NCBI RefSeq assembly: GCF_025118155.1
Contig: NW_026251392.1
Location: 620,001 to 684,000, forward strand
Direction of reading: 5' to 3'
DNA from: Cokeromyces recurvatus
Lineage: Eukaryota > Mucoromycota > Mucoromycetes > Mucorales > Mucoraceae
Length of the DNA: 64,000 nucleotides
Shown in pieces: positions 47,864 through 60,331 of the stretch. Every line of letters begins with the position of its first letter. The first letter of the stretch is position 1. Under the pieces are notes generated by a model. It was not told the origin of the DNA, searched no databases, and saw only the letters and a list, made by a program, of their open reading frames with translations. The translations under genes and the position numbers were made by a program.

Positions 47864-50184
47864 ATGAGTCAATTATGGAATCAACTTGATGATCAGCAAA
47901 TAGCAGAAACAAGTAAAATAAATAAATAAATAAATAAAAATGTTTTTTTTGATGTCTATACATGTATTTATTTAGTTCGAGATAGTAGAGCAAATCAACT
48001 ACAATCTTGTAGACAACGTATTGCATTATTTAAAGGATTACAAACAGAGATTTTTGAAGAAAGAATATTAGCTCTTGAAAAGATTATTCAAGTTGTAAAG
48101 TCTTATATTCGTAGTAGTAGTAATAGTAATAATAACAGTCATACTTCACCTTCTTCTTCACCTAATTTAATTGATACTAGTATAACAACAATGACAACAA
48201 ACGTATTACAACAAGAAGAGGTAGAAGAAGATGTAGTAATAGGAGATGAAGATGAAAATAATTCAGACTATTATAATGAACAATTATTTTATTATTTATT
48301 AACCATCTTAAGATTGTCAGTGACTTGTCCTTATTCTGATGTTAGACAATCATGTAAGGATTTCTTATCTAGTTTAAAAGTAAGTAAATAGACCTTTTTT
48401 TTTTTTTTGCTCAAAATATCAAGTCAATATGTCTTATTTATGATACATGTTATTCTATTAGAAATCATCTACTGCTAATAATAATAATAATAATAATGTC
48501 CCTATACCTGAACCAACATACAATTCACCTTCTCACTTTATTTCACTTCATGATATATTCTCACTCGAATCAAATTCATCTTCCTCCAATCAACAACAAG
48601 CTGTACTTTATCCACGTTCTACTAATTTATCTCTTTCACCTTGGTCCACTTATTTACATCATAATACCTCACAACAATCATTCAATAGTATACCGTCTAT
48701 CATAAGCGATTATACAGGTGGAAGATGTTCAGACGAATATGTAAGACAAATGATGATCAAGACATTCATTGATGAGGGTCGCTTAGCGAATTCTTTTCGA
48801 ATCTTAACTTTCTTTCCTACCTTTTTTGAAATTTATCACATCACATTTACGAAAATTATCAAACAACCTATTGGTCCCTTAAAACGGACATGGAAATCCT
48901 ATTTAGGTATCATGGTCGCCTCCGAACAACAGTGCCAATATCTTGTCTCTACTATGAAGATGGATTTTCTCTATAATGGAGGTGACCCGAATTGGTTACT
49001 AGGACTTGATTATGTACCTAACAAATTACGAACTATCTCACGTCTTGTTCTGAAATTATCCCGACAACCATGGAGAGTGAATTCAGATGATATTCAACAA
49101 CTCATGATCATGAATGGTGGCGGGACACCATTTGGAGCAGACATCACTTGGACTCGAGGAGAACTTGTACAGGCTACTGTCATTATTGCCACCTTTTTAG
49201 GATTATCTAGTTTTATCTTGGGATGTGGTATTACGCCTGAGATTGACATGACAGGTGGATTTCTTATCATGTCTGGAAAACAACAACAACAACCTATCGA
49301 AAGCGAATTAGATTTACCTACTGTTTATTTTAATCAATCGATGGAAAACGTCGTAGAAGATGATCGGTTTCATACAGATCATGGCATAGGTTTAGGTGTC
49401 TCTGGTGTGATGATAGAAAAGTCAACTGAGGAATTAATTCAGAAATTAAAAATAAAAAAGAATGAGGAAAGAGAAGAGAGGACTTCTAAAGTAATGATAG
49501 ATAACAGTCGTCATCCTCCTCCTTTATCTACAACAGAGGAACATTATAATAATAGAGAGAATTTAATTTTTGAAAATTTATCAAGATTTATTGATTTACA
49601 ATCAAGTCAAGAGATTCACTTGGAAAGATTTGAAAAGTATCATACAGAATATAATGAATTACTGCTTGGTGAATATTGCTTTGAAGATCATGGATGTGAT
49701 TTGGTCAATCATTATTTACCTGGTATAGGGGATGACTTGGTAGCTGAATTTAATGAAGCCATCAGTATTACGGATTGGAGGTAATTCAATTCCCCTTGAC
49801 ACATGTAGATAAGGATAACTAACTAACTGACTAACTATGGATGTTGATGATATTCAAATAATCTATAGTATATTTCATCCTGTAGCAGAAGAAGTGGTGG
49901 ACACATCTCCACTTAGAAATGCTATTTGGTATTATACACAGAAAATACTGGGGGTCATTAAAGAGGATTATACTTATGATGATATTCATACTTACTTGAA
50001 TGATCGTACTACACAATACATTGATGATCTTTGTATGTCTCCTTATAAAATACAAATGGATGATTGGTGTAATATTGGAATCTCTCTTCGACCCGAAGAG
50101 AAATGTCATGTTAATCTTTTGATTGCATCTGCTCGAAAGCAAGCTGTTCTTTGTTATAGTTTATACTTAATATCTGAAAATTAA
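47864..50184 (+). CDS. Sestrin (PA26 family)
   Basis: Exons 47864-47912, 47976-48379, 48462-49780 and 49869-50184 give 695 aa, longer than animal sestrins (about 480-550) because of Ser/Asn-rich N-terminal and middle insertions. Sestrins are stress-induced regulators that bind GATOR2 and restrain TORC1; animal members sense leucine. The conserved core is IIKQPIGPLKRTWKSYLGIM, then QCQYLVSTM, then GGDPNWLLGLDYVPNKLR and ELVQATVIIATFLGLSSF, and near the C-terminus FEDHGCDLVNHY. Cys309 and Tyr311 align with the human SESN2 Cys125/Tyr127 redox residues, but the position of His132 holds Met316. Tail-to-tail with the WDR91 gene, 113 bases apart. Confidence 0.92.
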
Positions 50185-50297
50185 TTGTATTATATATAAA
50201 ATAAATTACTACTCCACTATTCTAATAATGCCTTCAGCAAGGAAAAAAAAATAATGGATATAACAACATTTTGAAAATGGTATAATACATAAATGAA

Positions 50298-53084
50298 CTA
50301 TACTTTAATTAATGTAGTTACTTTGATATTTCCATCTATATTGCCTAATAAACAAGTCACATTTGAAGTATGTGTAGTCCAATCTACAGATGTAATATAT
50401 TGTTGATCCATTGATTCATGTCCAAATTGAAGAATAGAAGATGTTTCCTCTTTTTGACTAGATGTACGATATATGGAACCAAAGGTCTGTTGATGATGAT
50501 TAGAAGAAGAAGAAAAGATATAATTTGTATCTGAACTAAAGGCAACCATTTGAGGACGAGGTGAGGTGGATAATAGAAAAGACTGAACAGCATTATAGGA
50601 AGAATTAGTAGGGAGTAGTAGTGATGGTGGTGGTGGTGGTGGTGGTGGAAATCCTTCAAGTGATTTACTAAATATGCATGTTCCAGGTTTATGAATAGAC
50701 CATTGACATAACTATATGAATTGAAAGGAAAAGAAAAAAATCTTCTATTTGAGTCTCTTTGAAAATCTTCCACATGTGCATATATTTGTATGTTTTATTA
50801 CCTCTCCAGTATTATTAACTGAATAAATTGAATTTTCATCAAAACTAAATTGTGCTGTGCAAGAGGGCTGTCCTTTCCATTCAATAATTGATTTCATACT
50901 TCTTATGTCTATCATGATGATATCCATATAAGTCTACTATTAAACTCTACTATTAGCGTATGACTTACCGAATATACGCATAAATCCAACTGAATCACTG
51001 GTTACAAGCATTTGTCCATTATGATTTAATTTAATTGTGTTAATAATATTACTGCCCAATTCGTCTTGATCATTTTTAAATTCAAAAGTAGACTATTTAT
51101 ATTTAATGTTAATCAGTTTCATTTACTGTGTCTAATTTCTTTTTCTTTTTCTTTTTTTTTATTTCTATCATTACACAAGCTGAACTCGTTTTCATACTCC
51201 AAACAACAAGGGCACCTTTAGCATTATTCTTGTCTGAATGCATTTTATTACTCGAACTCGCACATATAAAGATAGGTTCTACTGGACTTGATGATAGCTG
51301 ATTAATCCTATACTCCAAAAAAAAAAGTTAATATGCTCTACTCAAATATTATCTTATTTATTTACCATGGATAACTTTCATCCATAACAAATTCTTGAAC
51401 TACACATTTGGATTCCATATTGTATACACGAATTAACCCTGTATCTGTACCTAGATATAACTGCTCCCCACTCAAGATTATTATTACTTGTATAAATAAA
51501 TCTTTCGAATCAGTTGTTAACTTACGAATCTATCTGATTTTGCATCCCATTCTAAAGATAATAGATTGGATGAATTATTCTTTATTCTCAAGGGATTCAA
51601 TGATGAATCTTTATAGTTCCAAATTCTAGATACAATAAAATTTCGATGAGTTGTCTATTTACGCCCACTTTTTTTTTTCTTCTTTTTTGAACAAATATTT
51701 ACCGAACAATATTATCCATATCACAACTTGCAATCAAATCCCCTTGAGTAGAGAATTTGGCACAAGTAATAGCTGATGCATGTTCGGCAAATTCTTCATG
51801 ACTTATAATCAGAAATGGTTCTTCATCCTCTGACAATGTGTCCTTTTGATCCATATTTTGACTATTTGTATCCATTGATTGAGAATTAACTTCCATGGAA
51901 GTAATAGCATCATTGTTAGGAGAAGATATCATTTTAGGATTGTTTACTATTGGATTCTTCTGATTATCTTGTATCGTTCTTTTCCTGTTACGCATTAATG
52001 AGATGCCGTCTGTCATTTCTTTCCTTGTCTCTACTACTTCATGTTTTAACTTGGCAATGTCATTTTCACGTGCTTCTAGTAGTGCCTTTTGATTTTCTAT
52101 TGTATTTTTCAAAGCTTCAATTTCCGTTTGTTGTGTTTTACGTTGAATACGGTCAATATTGAATGTTAATAAGGTTGGCAAGGCTATATAGAAAGAGTTA
52201 AAGTCAAATAGAATTGTCAAGAGTGTATATTGTTATTATTATTCTAGTTACGCATATTTTGAAAGGTTGTTGCTAAAAAGTTATGTAGAGAGATGGTATA
52301 GTTATCAACCCATTGCTTTGTAAAGAATATTTCAAATGTTGGATCATTAGAAGGATTCCTAATATAAGGTAATGCTATATATGTATATAGAATATGAGTA
52401 TTTAAAAAAAAAAATAACCAAATCTATCAAACTATTACCAAACCATTGAGTCCATTCAGGTTTGCAATGTAATTCAGGTCCATAGACATCAAAAAACTCA
52501 ATCACTCTATCTTTTTTTTTATTTTGTATAGCTATGATATAATTGAGTGAGTGATAAGACCCCCTTTTTGTGTGTGTGTGTGTTTGTAAAGAATGTTTTA
52601 CCATGTATTAAATAGTGTCTCAATAAACAAAGTTCAAACTTTTTTATAGTACTTTGAAATCGATTATCCAAACGAGAAAAGAATCGTAAATCAAGGTATT
52701 GAAAATAATCGATTAAAGTATGAATATCTCCATTAGCTATAGCTCCTAATAATTCATCGATGATTTTATCTACCTATTGTGAGGATGTAAGACATGGTTT
52801 TCCATCTTGAATGTTTTAAACAATAAATATATATTAATTATTACTTGAAAACCTTTATCTTTATCTGTTTTTATTTCTGCTTCTAAAACTCGAAATGTTG
52901 CTGTAAATCCTCGAAACTGTATTGTATTATAAAAGGGAGAAAAAGCAGCTTATTTTTTTTTAGAATATCAACTGGGATCATTAAAAAAGAAACATCATCA
53001 ACCATCAACCACCACCATCGCCCAACTTACTAATAAATATTCTTTCACAATTTCATCCACTTGCTGAAGAGAGTTCATGTTCAT
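50298..53084 (-). CDS. WDR91-like LisH/coiled-coil/WD40 protein
   Basis: Minus-strand exons 53084-53031, 52916-52854, 52773-52602, 52531-52439, 52374-52252, 52183-51703, 51625-51526, 51460-51366, 51307-51175, 51092-50969, 50908-50802 and 50711-50298 give 652 aa. WDR91 is a Rab7 effector that controls PI3P and endosome-to-lysosome maturation. Order of parts: a LisH-like N-terminus (VDEIVKEYLLFRGFTATFRVL); the family region HCKPEWTQWFALPYIRNP with FTKQWVDNYTISLHNFL; a coiled coil (about 190-235); an acidic linker; and WD40 repeats from HASAITCAKFS, including IRIWNY-type strand ends. One loop of the propeller carries eight consecutive prolines. Two in-frame ATGs open the gene; the upstream one is used. 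Confidence 0.9.
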
Positions 53085-53533
53085 GAAGTTGATTAATTAA
53101 ATAAAGTGAATTGTTGTAATAAAAAAAAAAAAAAAAAAATAAAGTAAAATAAAATAAAATAATAATGCATCTCTTCAATTGCTAATTTAGGATTCAGACA
53201 CAACTTTATTATACTTTATCAGTAGAATTATTTCCAAGAGAATAAAGTAGTAGCCAATAATTGATAAACAAAGGGACTTGTTTCCTTTTATCATAAATGT
53301 AAGTTTTGAGGGAAAAAAAAAGTCATAAAGGAAATAAGGATGATTTAATAAGCAAGTACAAAAGAATTATCGCGCTTTTATTCACAAAGGAAGGGAGAGA
53401 AAGAAAGAGAGATTCTTAGGCTTGAACGGAAAAAATCTACATACATGAAACAAGAATGATATATAAACATGTATACGTATATATTTATATATGTTTTTTT
53501 ATACTGTATTTATATATTTTTATTTTGTATATT
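53085..53533. other. Intergenic stretch, WDR91 promoter side and Pub1 3' end
   Basis: 449 bases between the WDR91-like start and the stop of the TIA1/Pub1-type gene. Holds an A run and AAAATA repeats (53120-53165). No gene seen. Confidence 0.5.
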
Positions 53534-55371
53534 TTAAATGTTGTTTGGATTAGCACTATATTGTTCATATAATTGTTTTTGATGTTGAGCAGCAGCAATA
53601 GCAGCTTGTTGATTCCATTGAGCAGCAGAAATAGCAGAACCACTATGAGGGTCAAGACTAGCAGCAGGATTAGGATGGAAACCATAACCATTCGTCATTT
53701 GTGGGGGAGGAGCGACACGAAAGAGATTTTGTTGTGGAGGAAGATGATGGTTACGTCCTCGATATTGTGCTGAATTATTCCAATTTTGTTGAGGTTGTTG
53801 ATATCCACCATAATTTTGCCAGCCCTGTGGAGGTCGATCTTTACCCCAAGAAAGCTAATTATGTACATTAGCAAGTCATTTCTATCACTACAAGTCTTAA
53901 TACCTACCTTGGCAGGATTACCATTAATAAGCATGTTCTGTAAGTGAACAATAGCATTAGCAGCATTTTCATGAGTATCCATTCTTTATATAAATAAATA
54001 ATGTGGGTTAATATCTTGATGAAATAAAATAAAATAAACCCTCTTAAATAATTACTTACTTTATAAAAGCAAATCCACGTTCAGCTTGAAGTTTAACTTC
54101 TTGAATATATCCAAATCTTTGGAAAGGCTGAATTAATTCAGTTTCTATACCAAATAAAATAAAATAAATATTCGTTTTTAATCTTTCTTTCTTTCTTTCT
54201 TTCTTACGATTAACATTAGGAGGTAAATTGCCAACATAAATACTAGTAACATAGGAAGGTGTTTGTTGAATAACGATTTCAAAAGGCAATTGTTGACCAG
54301 GCTGAGGGGCAGGTGTAGCTGTTTGGCCTATATTTATATACGGTAAATAATGGCTGCTAACCTCTTATAACTCATTTATTTACCTTTTTGAGTTGCCCAA
54401 TTACAACGAATCGCTCTAGATCCTAACCATTCACCATTCATAGTAGCAATAGCTTGTTCAGCGTCAGATTTATCTCTAAATGCAACAAATCCAAAACCTC
54501 TTGATTTTCCAGTATGAGCATCCCACATAACATGTGCCTCACTATATATATATATATACATCATGTATTGAATTATTTTTCTTTTTTCCTTTTTGTCTAT
54601 TTAAATAAAATTACTTACGACATGGATCCAAAAACTGAAAAGGCTTGTACAAGTGCTTCATCTGTAATTTCAGGTGCAAGGTCACCAATAAAAACATGAA
54701 AATGATTGCTAGTATCTTCTTTGTTTGTATTGGACTGCTGAGCCCAATTCACTTTAATTTCCTAATAATAATAATAATTAAAAGTTAAAACCGTTACCAA
54801 ATTCATTTTTTTTTTTTTTTGGTTTAAAAAAAAAGATGAATTTACAAAGTTAAAAATCTTTCTACCATTCATATCTTGAATAGCTTGTTCAGCATATCTT
54901 GGGTCAGTATATTCTACGAAAGCATAATTGACACCTGCCTAGAAGATCATGAGTATATAAATATATGTATACATATGTGTATATATTTATATATTTATAT
55001 ATAACTCTTTTTTTTTATTTTTTTGTAATTACTTTACATATGAATTATGTCTTCTAACCTAAATTTAATTAAAATGATTAATCATGTTTTTTTTTTAAAA
55101 AAAAAAGCGTAACTGTACATTTACAATCTTGACATTGACGACGGGACCGATAGTCTCAAAAATCTCGTGTAACATTGTATCAGTAACTCTATATGAATAT
55201 ATTTTTTTATATAAGTTCCTAGAAATAACAAAGACATTCATCTATTCAATTTCTTTTTTTTTTACTTTACCTCTGGTCAAGATTACCAACATAAATGGTA
55301 TTGGCAGGATTACTATTCATTTCCTCCATGTGTGCATTGTTTTGATTAATCTCGGCATTAGACATTGACAT
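53534..55371 (-). CDS. PUB1: TIA1/Pub1-type RNA-binding protein, three RRMs
   Basis: Minus-strand exons 55371-55271, 55188-55125, 54938-54846, 54761-54619, 54541-54384, 54327-54208, 54144-54060, 53983-53908 and 53854-53534 give 386 aa. TIA1/Pub1 proteins bind U-rich mRNA and U-rich sequence near 5' splice sites, and take part in stress granules. RRM1 (about 25-95) has TIYVGNLD and [11 protein letters not shown]2 (about 107-184) has HVFIGDL and [12 protein letters not shown]3 (about 213-283) has SIYVGNLP and ERGFAFIK. A Gln/Asn/Pro-rich prion-like tail follows ([26 protein letters not shown]). The intron after RRM3's first strand carries a CTTT/AAAG microsatellite. Confidence 0.94.
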
Positions 55372-55518
55372 GTTGAATAAAAATTAACAAAAAAAAAATG
55401 CAAATAATTTTTCTTAAAAAAAAAAAAAGAACGAAGAGGGTAGAAAAAAAACAAAGAAAATAAACCAAGTATATGAAATTTTTATTTATTTTTTTCCTTT
55501 GTCTTCTTGTAAATCTTG

Positions 55519-55552
<34 letters not shown>

Positions 55553-56414
55553 TAATTCAAGAAATCTATCTAAAGTTTCTTTTTAAGAGGAAAAAAAAAA
55601 AAAAAAAAAAGTTGTAATTGCCTAAAAAGCTGACCACCAAAAAAAAAAAAAGGAAATGTGACGTCTATTTGATAATTAGTGAAGAAGATCAAGTTTTTTT
55701 TTTTTTTTAATGAATTTATCGAGATAAAAAATATGCAAGGTGTACCCAATTAAAAATCACGACCATAATGACAAGTGTTATTCCTATTTAACAATCTGTA
55801 CTTGTACTTCTTTTTCTTTTTTTTAATAAAGATATATAAAACACTATTTTATTTATCAAATTCCAAAAAAAAAACTTTCATTAAAATCCAATATTTTAGT
55901 ATAGAGAAAAGATATAAAATAATGAAGGATTATCGTTGAGAGAAAGTATTGAGTTTAGCTTAAGGAAGGAAAATAAAATGCCTCTAGTAACTTCAAGACA
56001 ATTCTAGAAGACTCATTAAATGAAAAAAAAAATGTGTCGATATTCATTTAGGGAAAAGAAAGCGATATTTTATAGTTTAGATCAGATTATATTGCATATC
56101 CTTTAATGAGATCAATTCATAAGCATATATAGCTTATTATAAATACAATAAACAAAAATGGTGTCATTACTATTATTTCCAACAAGACAAAAAGCTATAA
56201 AGTGAATGTATAAAACAAAGCTACTTTTTTTTTATTTTATTTTTTTTTCAACAGAGGCTATTTTATACATTGAAAGCAACTACAGTTTCCCTCTGTTCAG
56301 TTCTGCTCATTGTTCTACGGTACATGTGAACCCTCTTTCTGAAGTGCGCGCATATATAAAAGTAAAGCAATCAATATACAAAAATACCTTTTTTTTTATT
56401 ATTCTTTTCTGTAA
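55372..56414. other. Long intergenic region with T/A homopolymers
   Basis: About 1 kb between divergent genes. Contains a 31-base T run (55521-55551), several A and T runs of 10-20 bases and no credible gene. The short frame at 56206-56430 overlaps the real Rho start in another frame and is not supported. Confidence 0.5.
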
Positions 56415-56947
56415 ATGTTATCTTGTATAAATATTACAACCAAGTCAATTATTAAAAGGAAAATATTAGTTGTTGGAGATGGTGGATGTGGAAAGACTTG
56501 TTTATTGAATGTATTTACAAGAGGCCATTTTCCACAAGTAAAATAAAATAGGACTTACAGGTTGGATATCATGTATTTATTTATTTATTTGGGATTAGAT
56601 GTATGAACCAACAATCTACGAAAACTATATTCATGACATTGCTATCAATGATAAGCTATCAATAGAATTATCTCTTTGGGATACAGCAGGTTGAAAACAA
56701 AAAAAAAAAAGATACGAATAGTGTAATTCATTAACCTTGAAAGAAAAAAAAATAATTTATATTATTAGGTCAAGAAGAATTAGATAGATTAAGAGTCTTT
56801 TCTTATGATAATACGCATGCTATACTTGTCTGTTACTCTATTAATAATCGTACTTCATTAGACAATATAGTCAATCGATGGATACATGAATTACAAAAAG
56901 AATGTCCTCAAGCAAAAATGATTCTTGCTGCTTTAAAGTGTGATTTA

Positions 56948-56981
<34 letters not shown>

Positions 56982-57313
56982 CTAGTACTAGTACTAGTAA
57001 TACTAATAAAATAATATTATACAAGGAGGTAATCTATAAATCGTATATCATCATTGTGGCATTTTTTTTTAATTACAATCATAAAATAGGGTCTAGCAGT
57101 TGCAAAAGAAATGAATGCTATTCGTTATTTTGAATGTTCTGCTAAGCATAATCGTGGTGTACAAGAGTGTTTTGAACAAGCAGCCAAAATAGCTTTGACA
57201 GGTACTGTATATCATATCATGTCATTTCATGTATACTTATATCGTGTTTTTTAGTTCATTTACCTAATGATCCTTTATTAAAGAAAAAGAATAAACAATG
57301 TATGATTATGTAA
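56415..57313 (+). CDS. Rho-family small GTPase with Ser/Thr-repeat insert
   Basis: Exons 56415-56537, 56599-56689, 56769-57028, 57090-57201 and 57255-57313 give 214 aa. Rho GTPases steer actin, polarity and wall synthesis. Motifs: [13 protein letters not shown] (P-loop, Lys27), YEPTIYENY (effector loop), [13 protein letters not shown] (switch II, Rho-specific), ALKCDL (nucleotide specificity) and ECSAKHNRG. It ends [10 protein letters not shown], a polybasic region plus CaaX box. After CDLR there are ten serines and a Thr/Ser alternation (about 133-148) encoded by an AGT/ACT microsatellite, in place of the usual start of the Rho insert helix. The frame is kept through the repeat, so it is probably translated. 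The subfamily is unclear; Rho3/Rho4-like is a guess. Confidence 0.88.
56951..57005 (+). repeat. AGT/ACT trinucleotide repeat in coding exon
   Basis: About ten AGT units, then alternating ACT/AGT, inside exon 3 of the Rho-family gene. Because the unit is three bases, length change would alter the Ser/Thr run without shifting frame. Confidence 0.92.
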
Positions 57314-57503
57314 TAAAGTAGATGAATAATAGATATTATCATCAAATCATTCTATTGCAAACATATTATGATTCATAGTTGAATAATTTGAAACCAATAA
57401 GAGAGTGACTTTTATTTTTTTATTTTTTTATTTTTTTTTTTATTTTAACAAAGACGCGATATCTCTGTCTTCAATTTTTTTTTTAATATCTTTACAAGAA
57501 AAA

Positions 57504-58827
57504 ATGGTTAACATTGGTATTATTGGATGTGGATTCGTTGGATCCGAATTGATTGCACAACTTCATGCAACACGCTCAAGTGCCAAACGTTTAAAGGTGG
57601 TAGCTATTGCTAATATTGACTTGATGCATCTCTCTGATAAAGAATATACACCTCTTCATCTTACTCATTGGCAAGATGATCTTGAAAAGAATGGCATCAA
57701 GCCCGACTTGGAGGCTCTTGTCAAGTACCTGGAAGGTTCTCCTGATCATGCTGTTATTGTTGACTGTACTGCCTCTCAAGCAATTGCTAATATGTATCCT
57801 AGCTGGCTTCGTAAGGGTCTCTCGATTGTCACACCCAACAAGAAGGCCTTCTCAGGTCCTCTTGCTCTCTTCAAGGAGATTCACATGTTATCTGCTAACT
57901 ACAGTGGTAATGGTCGTACTCCTATGACCTATCATGAATCTACTGTAGGTGCAGGTCTTCCTGTCCTTTCTACTCTTGTTGATTTTGTAAAGACAGGTGA
58001 TGAAATTCAATTGATCGAAGGTATCTTTTCTGGTACTCTTTCTTATCTCTTCAACAATTATTCTTCTATTAATCCCAAGAATGATTCAAACAAGTCCTTC
58101 TCTGAAATTGTGAAGGTAGCTAAAGATCTTGGTTATACTGAACCTGATCCTAGAGATGATTTGAATGGTATGGATGTTGCTCGTAAGGTAAAGTAAATGT
58201 GTGTGTACATAAAGGGAGAGAGAGAGAGAGAGAGAGGAATCATAAATCTAACTTTTATGTATGAAAGGTTACCATTTGTGGTCGTTTGGCTGGTGTAGAA
58301 CTTGATTTATCTACTTTAAATGTTGAAAATATTGTGCCTGAATCACTCCGACAAGTAGCTACAGCTGAAGAGTTCATGGCTAAATTACCCGAATTTGATG
58401 ATCACTTTGCTAAATTGAATGAAGAAGCAAAGAAGGAAGGTAAAGTGCTTCGTTATGTTGGTGTTGTTGATCCTAAGGGTAATAACAGTGGTGTTAAGTT
58501 AATGAAGTAAGTCATTTTTATAAAAAAACAGTTGAGAATTAGATTTATTTATCCTGTTATTATTAGGTACCCTGCTGATCATCCTTTTGCTGGTCTTCAA
58601 GGAAGTGATAATATTATTAAGTTTACTACCAAGTACTTCCCTAATGGTGTTATTGTTCAGGTAAGAAATAGAATATCCTATTTTTTTTTTATATAGAGTC
58701 ACTTTATTTACAAAGAAAAAATAAATAAATAAATAATGTATAGGGTGCTGGTGCTGGTGGACCTCCCACTGCTTATGGTATCTTTTCTGATTTGCTCAAG
58801 ATTCAAGAACGCGTTGAAGGATTTTAA
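57504..58827 (+). CDS. HOM6: Homoserine dehydrogenase
   Basis: Exons 57504-58187, 58268-58506, 58567-58660 and 58744-58827 give 366 aa. The enzyme reduces aspartate semialdehyde to homoserine with NAD(P)H, the branch step to threonine, methionine and isoleucine. Motifs: GIIGCGFVGSELI (nucleotide binding), VTPNKKAFSG, YHESTVGAGLPV, EGIFSGTLSYLF and the catalytic block DLNGMDVARKV, which spans the first exon junction; GAGAGGPPTA lies near the end. It is monofunctional, without an aspartokinase domain, as in other fungi. Third positions are relatively GC-rich, suggesting good expression. Intron 1 carries a GA microsatellite. Confidence 0.97.
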
Positions 58828-58990
58828 ACAAAACCCTCTCTTCTATTTTATTTTATGTAATTTTAATACCTGTCAATGAATTATGTCTAAATAAATAATC
58901 TAATTGGCTGGATTTGGCTTATTTATTTTTTTCATGTCGCCTGAATTTTATTAATGGCTATTTTCCTTTTATTTTTTTTTTTTTTAAATT

Positions 58991-60331
58991 ATGGAATCTC
59001 AAAAATATAATAAAATCGCTATTGTTACAGGCGCCAATAGTGGTGTTGGTTTTGGTATCTGTCAACGATTATTAGAAACAGAAGGGGAGTCGTTAACTTT
59101 GATTATGGCATGTCGAAATGCTTCAAGAGCAGAAAAGGCAAGACAGTTACTTTTAGACCAATTTCCTTTTGGACACATTGATATTGAATTAGTTGACATT
59201 GGCAGTATTCAAAGTGTCTTGGACTTTTGTATAAATATTATCAACAAGTAAAGATGGTTGTTCCTTTTTTTTTTGAGGAGAAAAAAAAAACTAATTATAT
59301 ACATGTATATACTAGATATCCTCATGTCAATTATTTGTTTTGTAATGCAGGCATTTTAAGTGCACTTGGCATTAATTGGAAACGTACCTTTTATTTACTA
59401 TTGACAGATCCTGTGGGACTTTTGGAACGTTCTGATGCAACTATTCAAAATACAGGTGAAATGAATAAAGACGGTATGGGCAAAGTCTTTGCTTGTAACG
59501 TATTTGGCCATTATGTTATGGTAAAAAAAAAAAAAGGGAGGAATGCATATACATATGATTATACTAGGAAACATAATTACTGACAGCTTTTTTTTTAACT
59601 AAAAAAAAATAGATGCGTGAATTAGAAAAATTATTATCGAATTCAGGTGACGGGCGTGTTATTTGGACGAGCTCGATCACAGCATATAGCAACTGTTTTG
59701 ATATTCATGACTGGCAAGGTATAGAAAGGTAAATGTTGATTATTTAAAGGAGAAGGGTTACTAACTTACTTACTTACTTCTTGCTATATTTGAAGTAAGG
59801 AGCCATATGAATCTTCAAAATGGGCATGTGATCTCGTATCTATTGTTTCTAGTGAACGATTTAAAAGAGAAAATAATCATATCGCATCCTTTACAACATC
59901 TCCTGGTGTAGTTGCGAGTCATATTGGTGAATTACCTATGTGGATTACAAAGGCAAGAATTATACTTCATTATCTGGTAAGATTCTCTACTTAAGTATGA
60001 AAAAAAAAGTGTATATGTGTGTGTGTGTGGGGAGGAGGAAGTCATGTTTAATGAATGATATGATAAAAAATAGTTTCGTTTATTTGGAGTCAATTCACAA
60101 ACAATTACACCCTATAATGGCGCTATAGCGGACGTTTATACAGCACTTGAACCTTTATCTAAATTAAATTATATGATGCGATATTGTTCGTCAACAAGTA
60201 GATGGGGTAATGCCTATGTAACAAAGTATCCCATTATGGATTATGATCGTGTTACTGGCGAGAAATTAGTAGAGAAATGTGAATTAGCTTATCAAGCGTT
60301 TAAGAAGACAGCGCAATCAAAGCTAGAATAA
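58991..60331 (+). CDS. ERG27: 3-keto sterol reductase, short-chain dehydrogenase (Erg27)
   Basis: Exons 58991-59247, 59316-59520, 59613-59728, 59796-59976 and 60074-60331 give 338 aa. Erg27 reduces the 3-keto group during C4 demethylation in ergosterol synthesis, at the ER or lipid droplets with Erg25-Erg26-Erg28. Motifs: VTGANSGVGFGI (NADPH binding), LFCNAGI, and NVFGHYVM; the catalytic set is Ser near VIWTSSITA (about 174), Tyr197 and Lys201 (YESSK). The long insert between NAGI and NVFGHY is characteristic of Erg27/HSD17B7. ARIILHYLFRLFG near the C-terminal third would be membrane-associating. Start chosen as the only ATG before the Rossmann motif. Confidence 0.94.

Noticed and set aside
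51949..52162. Open frame on the plus strand over the WDR91 coiled-coil exon
   Set aside because: Antisense shadow of a confident exon; no homology.
56206..56430. Open frame upstream of the Rho-family gene
   Set aside because: T-run-encoded hydrophobic peptide in another frame, overlapping the true start at 56415.
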